From NCBI RefSeq assembly GCF_900115015.1, contig NZ_FOUZ01000008.1, positions 62,001-126,000 of the forward strand: DNA of 64,000 bases, in the 5' to 3' direction. The notes under the pieces are model-generated. The model worked only from the letters and a program-made list of their open reading frames with translations, did not search any database and was not told the DNA's origin. Position 1 is the stretch's first letter. Each line of letters begins with the position of its first letter. Position numbers and translations under genes: made by a program. This DNA comes from Algoriella xinjiangensis. GTDB lineage: Bacteria > Bacteroidota > Bacteroidia > Flavobacteriales > Weeksellaceae. Shown here piece after piece: positions 27,399 through 36,591 of this stretch.

Positions 27399-29669
27399 AT
27401 GAATATACCCAGAAATATTACTATCAGATTGCTACAGGCAGTTTTCATACTGTTGTGTTCGCAATCTCTTTTTGCACAAAAGGTAGTCCGTTATGACCTT
27501 TATGTAAAAGACACACTTGTAAACTATGCAGGCAAAGAAAAAAGAGCCATTGCTGTAAATGGTCAAATACCAATGCCTACCCTAACATTTACGGAGGGAG
27601 ATACTGCCGAAATTGTAGTACACAACCAATTAAAAGAAAGTACATCATTGCATTGGCACGGTGTGTTCTTGCCCAATAAGGAAGATGGAGTGCCCTGGCT
27701 TACACAAAAACCGATTGAGGCAGGTACAACATATACCTATCGTTTTCCTATTATCCAACACGGAACGCACTGGTATCACTCCCATTCTGGTTTGCAGGAG
27801 CAAATTGGGATGTATGGAAGTTTCGTAATGAAGAAAAAGGATGATGATAAATCTTTTAGAAAAGGAATTGATGATCTACCTACCATTCCTATTATTTTAA
27901 GTGAATGGACAAACCTTAATCCCGATAACATCAACCGTATGTTGCATAATGCCAATGATTGGGCAGCGATTAAAAAAAATGCGACACAATCTTATGCAGA
28001 AGCTATCAAAGAAGGTCATTTCAAAACAAAAATTAAGAACGAATGGAAGCGTATGTTGGCAATGGATGTAAGCGATGTTTATTATGACAAAATTTTAATC
28101 AACGGAAATCATTCTACTGATTTAAAAACGGTTGATGGCAAAACGTTAAAAGCAGGCGATAAAGTACGGTTACGAGTATCAAACGGTGGTGCTTCTTCTT
28201 ATTTTTGGTTGAGGTATGCAGGCGGAAAAATCACCGTAGTAGCCAATGATGGTAATGATGTAGAGCCTGTAGAAGTTGATAGATTAATTATTGCAGTTTC
28301 TGAAACTTATGATGTGGTGGTAACCATTCCTGAAGATGGTGTTGCCTATGAATTTTTAGCAACTACCGAAGACAGAACACAGTCAGCAAGCTATTTTGTA
28401 GGTAATGGCATCAAACAGCTCATTTCACCACTTCCAAAATTGAAATATTTTGAAGGGATGAAAATGATGAATGATATGATGAAGATGAACGGCGATTTGG
28501 ACGATATGGGAATGAAAATGAGCTTGAACCAAATGGATATGAATGTGGTAATGTATCCCGAAATCACAGGAGATAGTAAGCAGAAAGAAGACCACAGCCA
28601 ACACAATATGAATATGGAAAATGATCCCAACCGTTACAATGCAAATGCTTTGGGAGAAATCAAAACGCTGAATTATGCAATGCTACAATCTCCTTCCAAT
28701 ACCTCACTTCCTAAAGATGCGCCAGTAAAAGAATTGAAATTTACTCTTACCGGAAATATGAACCGTTATGTGTGGAGTATGGATAATAAAATACTTTCAG
28801 AAGTTGATAAAATACCTGTAAAAAAAGGAGAAATTCTACGAATTACCATTCATAATAACTCAATGATGCGCCACCCAATGCATTTGCATGGTTTTGATTT
28901 CAGGGTAATCAACGGCAAAGGCGAAAAATCACCACTTAAAAATGTCTTAGATATAATGCCAATGGAAACGGATACCATTGAGTTTTTAGCAAACGAAGAA
29001 GGAGATTGGTTTTTCCACTGTCATATCTTATATCATATGATGTCGGGAATGAACAGGGTTTTTGCAGTAGATGATTATCAAAATCCGAATTTACCCAACA
29101 AAAAACAAGCCTATAACAAGTTGCAGAGAGAAAGCAATATGCCGCACTTTATGGCGCAGAATGATTTTGCAACTAATGGTAATGATGGTGATGCAATGCT
29201 CCAGAACTCAAGATGGTCTTTAGGTACAGAATGGCGTTTAGGCTATAATGATATGCATGGTTATGAAGTAGAAACTCATTTAGGAAGATACATTGGGAAA
29301 ATGCAATGGTTTATGCCGTTTATTGGTTTTGATTGGCGATACCGAAAAATGGGAATGGATGAACACGAAACAAATTTATTCGGACAGAAAAACGAAAAAG
29401 ATACCCGCAGAGCCTTTAGTTTAGGTTTTATGTATACTTTGCCAATGTTGGTAAACTTTCAGGCAGAAGTATATCATGATGGAATTGTTCGTTTGTCATT
29501 AATGCGGGAAGATATTCCAATTTCCAAAAGAATAAGAGCAGGATTTATGGTTAATACTGATATGGAATATATGGCAGACCTAAAGTACATCATCAACAAA
29601 AACATTGGCATCCGTACACATTACGATAGCGATATGGGTTTTGGAGTGGGGCTCGCACTGAATTATTAG
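27399..29669 (+). CDS. CopA-type multicopper oxidase with C-terminal beta-rich extension
   Basis: 756 residues from the ATG at 27399; the longer frame begins inside the preceding gene. Signal peptide LLCSQSLFAQ. Three cupredoxin domains carry all copper motifs: LHWHG, HWYHSHSG, HPMHLHG and HCHILYHMMSGM (about residue 540). A Met/Asp/His-rich insert (about 350-410, with MKMMNDMMKMNGDLDDMGMK) is typical of Cu(I) oxidases of the PcoA/CopA group. Residues about 590-756 are a beta-rich, aromatic-rich tail not found in PcoA. It could be a CopB-like outer-membrane segment. Periplasmic Cu(I) oxidation is the likely role. Confidence 0.9.
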   Translation: MNIPRNITIRLLQAVFILLCSQSLFAQKVVRYDLYVKDTLVNYAGKEKRAIAVNGQIPMPTLTFTEGDTAEIVVHNQLKESTSLHWHGVFLPNKEDGVPWLTQKPIEAGTTYTYRFPIIQHGTHWYHSHSGLQEQIGMYGSFVMKKKDDDKSFRKGIDDLPTIPIILSEWTNLNPDNINRMLHNANDWAAIKKNATQSYAEAIKEGHFKTKIKNEWKRMLAMDVSDVYYDKILINGNHSTDLKTVDGKTLKAGDKVRLRVSNGGASSYFWLRYAGGKITVVANDGNDVEPVEVDRLIIAVSETYDVVVTIPEDGVAYEFLATTEDRTQSASYFVGNGIKQLISPLPKLKYFEGMKMMNDMMKMNGDLDDMGMKMSLNQMDMNVVMYPEITGDSKQKEDHSQHNMNMENDPNRYNANALGEIKTLNYAMLQSPSNTSLPKDAPVKELKFTLTGNMNRYVWSMDNKILSEVDKIPVKKGEILRITIHNNSMMRHPMHLHGFDFRVINGKGEKSPLKNVLDIMPMETDTIEFLANEEGDWFFHCHILYHMMSGMNRVFAVDDYQNPNLPNKKQAYNKLQRESNMPHFMAQNDFATNGNDGDAMLQNSRWSLGTEWRLGYNDMHGYEVETHLGRYIGKMQWFMPFIGFDWRYRKMGMDEHETNLFGQKNEKDTRRAFSLGFMYTLPMLVNFQAEVYHDGIVRLSLMREDIPISKRIRAGFMVNTDMEYMADLKYIINKNIGIRTHYDSDMGFGVGLALNY

Positions 29670-29682
29670 TAAACAGTGTATA

Positions 29683-29787
29683 TAATACGAATTAAGGGTT
29701 AAAACCATCAATTAATTTGCGGTTTATTACAAAAAATTAAATATTGCAAAACCATAACTATTAAGACCCAACCCTTAATTCGTATTA
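29683..29787. repeat. Perfect 18-bp inverted repeat flanking 69 bp
   Basis: Left arm TAATACGAATTAAGGGTT (29683-29700), right arm AACCCTTAATTCGTATTA (29770-29787). The core has a weaker hairpin of its own (AAACC..GGTTT). It lies between the oxidase gene and the Fur-family gene. The repeat could be a small miniature element, a long stem acting as terminator for module 1, or an invertible segment. No target-site duplication or invertase gene was seen. Confidence 0.7.
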
Positions 29788-29891
29788 ATAAGAAATTATA
29801 TTGTAGATTAAATAGCAAAACCGTTAGTTTGAACACCCATTTTAACATAGCCTCTCGATTTTGGAGTAAATGGCAATAGAAATTGATCATT

Positions 29892-30299
29892 ATGAAAAAT
29901 GAAGAAAATATTTTACAACAAAGAAATATTAAACCCACAGCAATGCGTTTGTTGGTAATAGAAAAATTGTTGAAACAGCAATATGCCATCAGTCATAAGG
30001 AATTAGCAGAACAGTTTGAAAATGCAGATAATGTTACGCTATTCAGAACGCTGAAAACTTTTTTAGAGCACAAACTTATCCATACTATAGACGACGGAAC
30101 AGGAGTTGTAAAATATGCACTTTGTCAATCGGGTTGCAATTGCAAACCTTCAGAACAGCATACGCATTTTCATTGCTCCCAGTGCCAGCGAACTTTTTGT
30201 CTTACCGATACCGAAATTCCAAACATCAATATTCCACTAAATTTTAAATTAGAAGGCATCAATTTGGTACTCAAAGGACGGTGTGACAGATGCAACTAA
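29892..30299 (+). CDS. Fur-family metal-responsive regulator
   Basis: 135 residues from the ATG at 29892 (the frame can start 9 bp earlier at TTG). The N-terminal winged helix (IKPTAMRLLVIEKLLKQQYA, then VTLFRTLKTFLEHKLIH) is followed by the metal-binding half: HTHFHCSQCQRTFCL with CxxC and CDRC at the end. The two Cys pairs suggest structural Zn binding as in Zur/PerR/Fur. It opens module 2, which carries Zn/Cd-type efflux genes, so it is probably a zinc or similar divalent-cation sensor. The exact metal is not decidable from sequence. Confidence 0.86.
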   Translation: MKNEENILQQRNIKPTAMRLLVIEKLLKQQYAISHKELAEQFENADNVTLFRTLKTFLEHKLIHTIDDGTGVVKYALCQSGCNCKPSEQHTHFHCSQCQRTFCLTDTEIPNINIPLNFKLEGINLVLKGRCDRCN

Positions 30300-30308
30300 A
30301 ATACTATG

Positions 30309-30335
30309 AAACTTTGCAATCCGATTGCAAAGTTT
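30309..30335 (+). terminator. Inverted repeat with 12-bp arms after the Fur-family gene
   Basis: AAACTTTGCAAT-CCG-ATTGCAAAGTTT followed by TATTTTTC. It looks like a terminator but also lies just before a -7 box (30343-30350), so a role as operator for the next gene is possible. Confidence 0.7.
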
Positions 30336-30342
30336 ATTTTTC

Positions 30343-30350
30343 TATATTTG
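30343..30350 (+). promoter_or_regulatory. Candidate -7 box for module 2
   Basis: TATATTTG fits TAnnTTTG, 9 bp before the ATG at 30359, with the 12-bp-arm palindrome directly upstream. Confidence 0.5.
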
Positions 30351-30358
30351 CACTATAA

Positions 30359-30685
30359 ATGAGATGGATAATCACAATATGGACTTTTTACCTGATGGTA
30401 CTTTTTTCATTGCCTTGTAGCGATGGAAGTAATCAGTGTGAAGATACCATTCCTAAAATTGAAACCGTTCAATCTCACGACCACAACAAGGATAGCGATG
30501 ACAATTGCGGTCCTTTTTGTTATTGCAATTGTTGTAGTATAAGTATTACTACTTACCATTTCAAACCTTTTGAAATCAAGCAACCTAAACCCACTCTTGT
30601 TGTTAAAAAAATTACACTTCGTGATTTTACTTTAATTTCCTTCTACTCAGGAAGTATTTGGCATCCTCCCAAATTTACTGTTTAA
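30359..30685 (+). CDS. Cys-rich secreted peptide (IWHPPK C-terminus)
   Basis: 108 residues. The N-terminus (MRWIITIWTFYLMVLFSLPC) is a signal peptide. A Cys/His-rich segment (SHDHNKDSDDNCGPFCYCNC, then CSISITTYHF) follows, with six Cys near two His. The C-terminus FYSGSIWHPPKFTV is homologous to the end of the protein at 24318-24710. It stands between the regulator and the RND pump, as its relative does next to the Cu genes. Exported metal binding or sensing is inferred. Probably a DUF6660-type protein. Confidence 0.72.
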   Translation: MRWIITIWTFYLMVLFSLPCSDGSNQCEDTIPKIETVQSHDHNKDSDDNCGPFCYCNCCSISITTYHFKPFEIKQPKPTLVVKKITLRDFTLISFYSGSIWHPPKFTV

Positions 30686-30919
30686 TTTTTTCAGATTTTC
30701 TTAATGCTATTGATGGTTTGTTGCAAGCCTTAGTAATTGTATGCCTTTTATTGGCTTTACGGTACTGTTAGCGTGTTCGTGTTATGTATTTTCTACGAAT
30801 GTTTGTTTATAGAAATAATTACAGGCATTATCCACTTCATCCAATAGTTATTTGATTATCTGTTGGCTTCTTATGACTAGAGGCAATAATTTATTTATCA
30901 AAAATTAAAACAGATATAC
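30686..30919 (+). other. Intergenic region before the RND pump gene
   Basis: About 230 bp without an open frame of note, with no strong hairpin and no TAnnTTTG box I can assign. It may carry a leader for the pump operon. Confidence 0.4.
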
Positions 30920-33900
30920 GTGTTAGATAACATTATAAAATTTAGTATTCAGAACAAGCTTGTCATTGGTATAATGACCTTGTTACTCATCATTTGGGGA
31001 GTGTGGAGTGCCACAAAACTACCCATTGATGCCGTACCCGATATTACTAATAATCAGGTGCAAATAATTACGGTTTGCCCTACGTTGGCAGGGCAAGAAG
31101 TAGAACAATTAGTAACCTTCCCTATTGAACAAAGCATTGCCAATATTCCAGATATAGAAGAAACAAGGAGTATTTCAAGATTTGGCTTATCGGTAATTAC
31201 AGTAGTATTTAAAGATAAAGTAGACATTTATTTTGCCCGTCAGCTTATCAATGAAAAACTAAAAGAAGCAGAGGAAAATATACCTAAAGGTATTGGCAAG
31301 CCAGAACTTGCACCAGTAAGTACCGGATTGGGAGAAGTCTATCAATACATCATCCATCCGAAAAAAGGCAGTGAAAAAAAATACAATGCAAAAGACCTAC
31401 GTACAATGCAGGATTGGATTGTAGCAAGACAATTATATGGAACTCCCGGAATTGCCGAAGTAAATAGTTTTGGTGGCGAACTGAAACAATATGAAGTAGC
31501 AGTAAATCCCAATCGCTTAAAAGCTATGGGGGTAAGTGTTACCGACATTTTTACCGCATTAGAAAAAAACAATCAAAATACTGGTGGTGCATATATCGAC
31601 AAAAAACCAAATGCTTATTTCATCCGAGGTATCGGTTTGGTAACTTCATTGGATGATGTAAAAAATATCAGTGTAAAAAATGATGGCGGCAGTATTCCCA
31701 TTTTTATAAAAGACGTAGCAGATGTACGTTTCGGAAGTGCTGTAAGATACGGAGCAATGACCTACAACGGCGAAGTAGATGCAGTTGGCGGTGTGGTAAT
31801 GATGTTGAAAGGCGAGAACAGCAATGAGGTTGTAAATCGCATCAAAGAAAAATTACCTATTATTCAAAAATCCTTACCCGAAGATGTAATTATTGAACCC
31901 TATTTAGACCGTACAGATTTGGTTGACAGAGCTATGAGTACCGTTGAAAAGAACCTGATAGAAGGCGCACTGATTGTCATTTTTGTATTGGTGCTTTTCT
32001 TAGGAAATTTTAGGGCAGGATTGATTGTAGCATCCGCTATTCCTTTGGCGATGTTGTTTGCATTGGCTTTAATGAATGTGTTTGGCGTAAGTGCCAATTT
32101 AATGAGTTTGGGAGCAATAGATTTTGGATTAATTGTAGATGGTGCGGTAATTATTGTAGAAGCTACATTGCATCATTTAGGTTTAAGGAAATCTACACAA
32201 AGGCTCACACAGCAAGAAATGGATAATGAAGTATTTACCTCAGCTTCCAAAATTCGTAATAGTGCAGCCTTTGGTGAAATCATTATCCTTATAGTTTATA
32301 TTCCTATTCTTACATTGGTAGGTGTAGAAGGTAAAATGTTCCGTCCTATGGCACAAACAGTAGGTTTTGCAATATTCGGAGCATTGATATTATCTTTAAC
32401 ATATATCCCGATGATGTGCGCTTTGTTCTTATCTAAAAAGCCGATGCTCAAAGAAACCATTTCGGATAAAATGATGAATTGGTTGCAAAAAATGTATCAA
32501 CCATTATTAGAAAAAGCCATCAAAATAAAATATTGGCTAGTAGGAATTACCGTTGGTATATTTGTTTTTAGTCTTTTCTTATTTAGCAGAATGGGTGGCG
32601 AATTTATACCACAATTACAGGAAGGAGATTTTGCCTTCCATTGTATTTTACCACAAGGCAGTTCATTGAGCCAGAGTATAGAAACCTCTATGCAAGCTTC
32701 AAGAATTATTAAAGAATTTCATGAAGTAAAAATGGTAGTAGGTAAAACTGGAGCGGCAGAAGTGCCAACGGATCCAATGCCACCCGAAGCTACTGATATG
32801 ATGATATTGCTAAAGCCTCAAAGCGAATGGAAAAGTGGTAGAAATTATGATGAATTGGCGGATGCAATTAATGAAAAATTAGAGGCAATGCCTGGTGTGT
32901 TCTTTGAAAAAAACCAGCCGATACAAATGCGTTTCAATGAATTAATGACAGGTATTAGGCAAGATGTAGCAGTAAAAATATTTGGAGAAAATTTAGATAC
33001 GCTTGCCTTGAATGCTGATAAGGTTAGTAAGGTTATACAAACAGTAGAAGGTGCTACATCTCCACAAGTAGAACGTGTGAGTGGTTTACCGCAAATAAAT
33101 ATAGAATACGACCGTACACGTTTAGCCAATTATGGGATAACGGTAGAAGATGTAAACAATGTAGTAAGCACTGCATTTGCAGGAAAAAGTGCTGGTGTAG
33201 TATATGAAAACGAAAGAAGATTTGAACTGGTAGTTCGGTTGGATAGTGTTTACCGTAACAGTATCGAAGATGTAAACAATTTGATGATACCAACTTCAAC
33301 TGGTAATCAAATTCCGCTTTCGCAAGTAGCAACTATTGATTACAAATTAGGACCGGCACAGATAAGCCGTGAAGCAGGAAAACGTAGAATTGTAATCGGG
33401 TTCAACGTTGCAGACAGGGATGTACAAAGTGTGGTAGAAGAAATTCAGCAAAAATTAAATACACAGGTAAAATTACCACCGGGCTACTATTTCACGTATG
33501 GCGGTCAATTTGAAAACTTGCAGGAAGCCAGTAACCGATTAATGATAGCCGTTCCGGTTTCTTTGTTATTGATTTTTGTATTGCTCTATTTCACGTTCCG
33601 TTCCTTTAAACAGGCAGGCTTAATATTTACAGCTATCCCAATGAGTGCGATCGGTGGTATATTGGCTTTATTACTTCGTGGTATGCCGTTCAGCATCAGT
33701 GCAGGAATTGGATTTATTGCTTTGTTTGGTGTGGCAGTTCTCAACGGAATTGTATTGATAGGCACTTTCAACCAATTAGAAAAAGAAGGTGTAAAAGATG
33801 TTTTCAAACGAGTAATAGAAGGAACTAAAATCCGACTGCGACCAGTATTGATGACAGCAACTGTAGCCAGTTTAGGTTTTTTACCAATGGCATTGAGCAG

Positions 33901-35287
33901 TAGTGCGGGTGCAGAAGTACAAAAGCCTTTAGCCACGGTAGTAATTGGCGGATTAGTTACAGCAACATTCCTTACCCTATTTGTACTGCCATTACTCTAT
34001 ATCATTTTCAATTCAAAAATTAAATTAAAAAGAAAGCCACAAGTGAAACCCATTGTAACCATAATTGTATTGCTTTTATCAATGGTAGGCTTTACAGCAA
34101 ATGCACAGACAAAAAGTTTAACTAACGTTGACGATGCGATAAATATTGCACTTCAAAATAATCAAACCTTAAAAGCTTCAGATTTAGAAATTGATGCCAG
34201 CAAAGCTTTGAAAAAAACTGCCGGAGAATTATCAAAACTTGATTTTAATGCACAGTTGGGACAGTACAACAGTACCAAATTCGACCAGTCTTTTCAGGTG
34301 TCACAAACCATTCCGTTTCCATCATTATTCGGAGCTAAAAAGCAACTGATTAATGCCGAAATAAAAGGTAAAGAATTGCAAAAAAACCTTACTGTATTGG
34401 AGTTAAAAAATCAAGTACGTACTTATTATTATCAAATTTTGTACTTGCAACACAATGAAAAACAGTTACAGCAATTGGATAGTTTGTACAACGATTTTAT
34501 TAAAATAGCCCAGCTTCGTTATAAAACTGGCGACACCAAAAAAGTGGACATCAGCACAGCGGAAGCTAAGAAAGGCGAAATCAATTTATTGCTAAAACAA
34601 AATGGAGTGTTCTTATCCAATGCTGTTGCCAATCTGAAAACATTGATGAACACAAAAGACGATTTTACCATTGCAGAAAACGGAATATTTCAGCCTCTAC
34701 AAATCAGTAATTTGTTGGATAATGAAGTCGTAGAAAATCATCCTGCCATTCAATCTTTGTATCAGGATGCCATTATTGCCGAGCAAACCAAAAAGGTAGA
34801 ACGTTCGCAAGGTTTGCCCGATTTCACCATTGGTTACGTCAATCAGTCTTTAATTGGTTTTCAAAATGTAAACGGAGCCGAACAATTTTTCAATGGCGGA
34901 AACCGATTTAGTTCTGTAAACATTGGTATTGCTATTCCCATCACTTATGGTGCTACCAAAGCCAGAATAAAATCTTTAGATTACAGAAAACAAGCAGCCG
35001 AAGCCAATGCACAGCAACAGCAAAAAACATTGGCTACGCAAATGCAAAATGCCTTGCAACAATACCAGCAAGACCTACAGCAGTTCAATTATTTTGAGAA
35101 AGAAGCATTGCCAAATGCCAAGGAAATTGTATCAGCAGCACAATTGGGTTACAGAACAGGCGAAATCAGTTATGTAGAATATCTTTTTGCGCTGCAAACT
35201 GCCACCGATATTCAGCTGAATTACCTCAAAAGTATTCAGCAGGTAAACCAATCTGTAATCACTATTTATTCATTCATTAATCAATAA
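30920..35287 (+). CDS. CzcA/CusA-type RND pump fused to a TolC-like outer-membrane factor
   Basis: 1455 residues from GTG 30920. Residues 1 to about 1040 are a heavy-metal RND permease: N-terminal FSIQNKLVIGIMTLLLIIWG, porter motifs (GIRQDVAVKIFG), and TM4 DFGLIVDGAVIIVEA, whose Asp/Asp/Glu set is that of CzcA-type divalent-cation pumps. After a Lys-rich linker comes a signal-like helix with the site FTANA-Q (Ala1062/Gln1063), then an OMF domain of about 393 residues (two TolC repeats). Fused pumps of this size are frequent in Bacteroidota. The chain may be cut by signal peptidase. Export of Zn, Co, Cd or Ni is more likely than Cu. Confidence 0.92.
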   Translation: MLDNIIKFSIQNKLVIGIMTLLLIIWGVWSATKLPIDAVPDITNNQVQIITVCPTLAGQEVEQLVTFPIEQSIANIPDIEETRSISRFGLSVITVVFKDKVDIYFARQLINEKLKEAEENIPKGIGKPELAPVSTGLGEVYQYIIHPKKGSEKKYNAKDLRTMQDWIVARQLYGTPGIAEVNSFGGELKQYEVAVNPNRLKAMGVSVTDIFTALEKNNQNTGGAYIDKKPNAYFIRGIGLVTSLDDVKNISVKNDGGSIPIFIKDVADVRFGSAVRYGAMTYNGEVDAVGGVVMMLKGENSNEVVNRIKEKLPIIQKSLPEDVIIEPYLDRTDLVDRAMSTVEKNLIEGALIVIFVLVLFLGNFRAGLIVASAIPLAMLFALALMNVFGVSANLMSLGAIDFGLIVDGAVIIVEATLHHLGLRKSTQRLTQQEMDNEVFTSASKIRNSAAFGEIIILIVYIPILTLVGVEGKMFRPMAQTVGFAIFGALILSLTYIPMMCALFLSKKPMLKETISDKMMNWLQKMYQPLLEKAIKIKYWLVGITVGIFVFSLFLFSRMGGEFIPQLQEGDFAFHCILPQGSSLSQSIETSMQASRIIKEFHEVKMVVGKTGAAEVPTDPMPPEATDMMILLKPQSEWKSGRNYDELADAINEKLEAMPGVFFEKNQPIQMRFNELMTGIRQDVAVKIFGENLDTLALNADKVSKVIQTVEGATSPQVERVSGLPQINIEYDRTRLANYGITVEDVNNVVSTAFAGKSAGVVYENERRFELVVRLDSVYRNSIEDVNNLMIPTSTGNQIPLSQVATIDYKLGPAQISREAGKRRIVIGFNVADRDVQSVVEEIQQKLNTQVKLPPGYYFTYGGQFENLQEASNRLMIAVPVSLLLIFVLLYFTFRSFKQAGLIFTAIPMSAIGGILALLLRGMPFSISAGIGFIALFGVAVLNGIVLIGTFNQLEKEGVKDVFKRVIEGTKIRLRPVLMTATVASLGFLPMALSSSAGAEVQKPLATVVIGGLVTATFLTLFVLPLLYIIFNSKIKLKRKPQVKPIVTIIVLLLSMVGFTANAQTKSLTNVDDAINIALQNNQTLKASDLEIDASKALKKTAGELSKLDFNAQLGQYNSTKFDQSFQVSQTIPFPSLFGAKKQLINAEIKGKELQKNLTVLELKNQVRTYYYQILYLQHNEKQLQQLDSLYNDFIKIAQLRYKTGDTKKVDISTAEAKKGEINLLLKQNGVFLSNAVANLKTLMNTKDDFTIAENGIFQPLQISNLLDNEVVENHPAIQSLYQDAIIAEQTKKVERSQGLPDFTIGYVNQSLIGFQNVNGAEQFFNGGNRFSSVNIGIAIPITYGATKARIKSLDYRKQAAEANAQQQQKTLATQMQNALQQYQQDLQQFNYFEKEALPNAKEIVSAAQLGYRTGEISYVEYLFALQTATDIQLNYLKSIQQVNQSVITIYSFINQ

Positions 35288-35293
35288 TTAAAA

Positions 35294-36580
35294 ATGAAAT
35301 TCAATATAAATAAAATCACGTCTATCACAGCGATAATTGTTTTAATATTTACTTTTTCCGCGTGTAAAAACGATAAACAAAAAGAGGGTCAGGCTACAGA
35401 AGCAAAAGCAACCGAAAAAGCTGAAGCTCCTCACGAAGAAGAAACGCCAACCATTGCCACACTTACCGAAGAACAAATAAAAACGGTAGGCATACAATTA
35501 GGCGTAATAGAGCAAAAAGAATTAACGGCAACCATCCGAGCAAATGGTTTGCTGAAAGTTCCCAATAACAACAAAGCCAACGCAACTTCTTTGTATGGTG
35601 GTGTAATAAAAACACTGAACGTACAAATTGGAGATTATGTAAAAAAAGGACAAGTAATAGCCACTATTGCCAATCCGCAGTTTATACAATTGCAGGAAGA
35701 ATATTTGAGTACTGCCAGCAGAATTACTTTTGCAGAACAAGAATTATCAAGGCAAAAAGAACTTTTCGAAGGCAATGCAGGAGCGAAAAAAAATCTACAA
35801 AGTGCCACAGCCGAACTCAATAGTTTACGTACCAGAAGAGCTTCCTTACAACAACAGATACAATTAATGGGCATCAATCCAGGTTCTGTTTCAAATGGTA
35901 ATCTAAAATCAGCATTGGTTGTAACCAGTCCTTTGAATGGTACGGTTAGTAACGTTTTCGCTAAAATAGGAAGCTATGTAGATGTTTCTTCACCTGTTAT
36001 AGAAATTGTAGATAACAGTTCCTTGCATTTGGATTTGAATGTTTTTGAAAAAGATTTGCCGATGCTCAAAGTAGGGCAAACTATTCATTTTAGAATAACC
36101 AACAATGCAGTAGAAGACTATAATGCTAAAATATTTGCAATAGGCTCATCTTTTGAAAACGAAAGCAAAACAATTGCCGCTCACGCCGTGGTACAAGGCA
36201 ATAAAACAGGACTTATAGACGGAATGAATGTTACTGCCATTGTAAGTCTTAATAATGTAACAACTTCGGCTGTACCGAATGATGCCATTGTAAATGCCGA
36301 TGGAAAATACTATATTTTTGTACAAACCAATAAAAAAGCAGAAGAACATCACGAAGAAGGCGAAGAAGAAGGCGGTCATAAAGAGGAAGAAGAAAAAGAC
36401 CATAAGGAAGATAAAACCAGCAAGAATTTTGAAAAAGTGGAAGTGTTTAAAGGCGTATCTGATATGGGTTATACCGCAGTAACTTTTGTAAATGAAATTC
36501 CTGCCGATGCAAAAATTGTGGTAAAAGGAGCATTCTTTGTAAACGCAAAACTGAGTAATACAGGTGGGCACGGACATTAA
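35294..36580 (+). CDS. RND efflux periplasmic adaptor (CzcB/CusB type)
   Basis: 428 residues. The lipoprotein signal ends in LIFTFSACKND (Cys24). A membrane-fusion fold follows: a biotinyl-lipoyl-like hairpin (GGVIKTLNVQIGDYVKKGQ), a coiled-coil hairpin (about 130-195, SRITFAEQELSRQKELFEGN), the second lipoyl half (SPLNGTVSNVFAKIGSYVD) and a barrel. A His/Glu-rich insert HHEEGEEEGGHKEEEEKDH (about 350-370) may bind metal. It starts 6 bp after the pump gene and is the expected partner bridging pump and outer-membrane factor. Confidence 0.92.
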   Translation: MKFNINKITSITAIIVLIFTFSACKNDKQKEGQATEAKATEKAEAPHEEETPTIATLTEEQIKTVGIQLGVIEQKELTATIRANGLLKVPNNNKANATSLYGGVIKTLNVQIGDYVKKGQVIATIANPQFIQLQEEYLSTASRITFAEQELSRQKELFEGNAGAKKNLQSATAELNSLRTRRASLQQQIQLMGINPGSVSNGNLKSALVVTSPLNGTVSNVFAKIGSYVDVSSPVIEIVDNSSLHLDLNVFEKDLPMLKVGQTIHFRITNNAVEDYNAKIFAIGSSFENESKTIAAHAVVQGNKTGLIDGMNVTAIVSLNNVTTSAVPNDAIVNADGKYYIFVQTNKKAEEHHEEGEEEGGHKEEEEKDHKEDKTSKNFEKVEVFKGVSDMGYTAVTFVNEIPADAKIVVKGAFFVNAKLSNTGGHGH

Positions 36581-36591
36581 AAATAGGAACT

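Noticed and set aside
29708-29989. Minus-strand 93-codon frame across the inverted repeat
   Set aside because: It overlaps the Fur-family gene start and follows the repeat, without any protein-like pattern.
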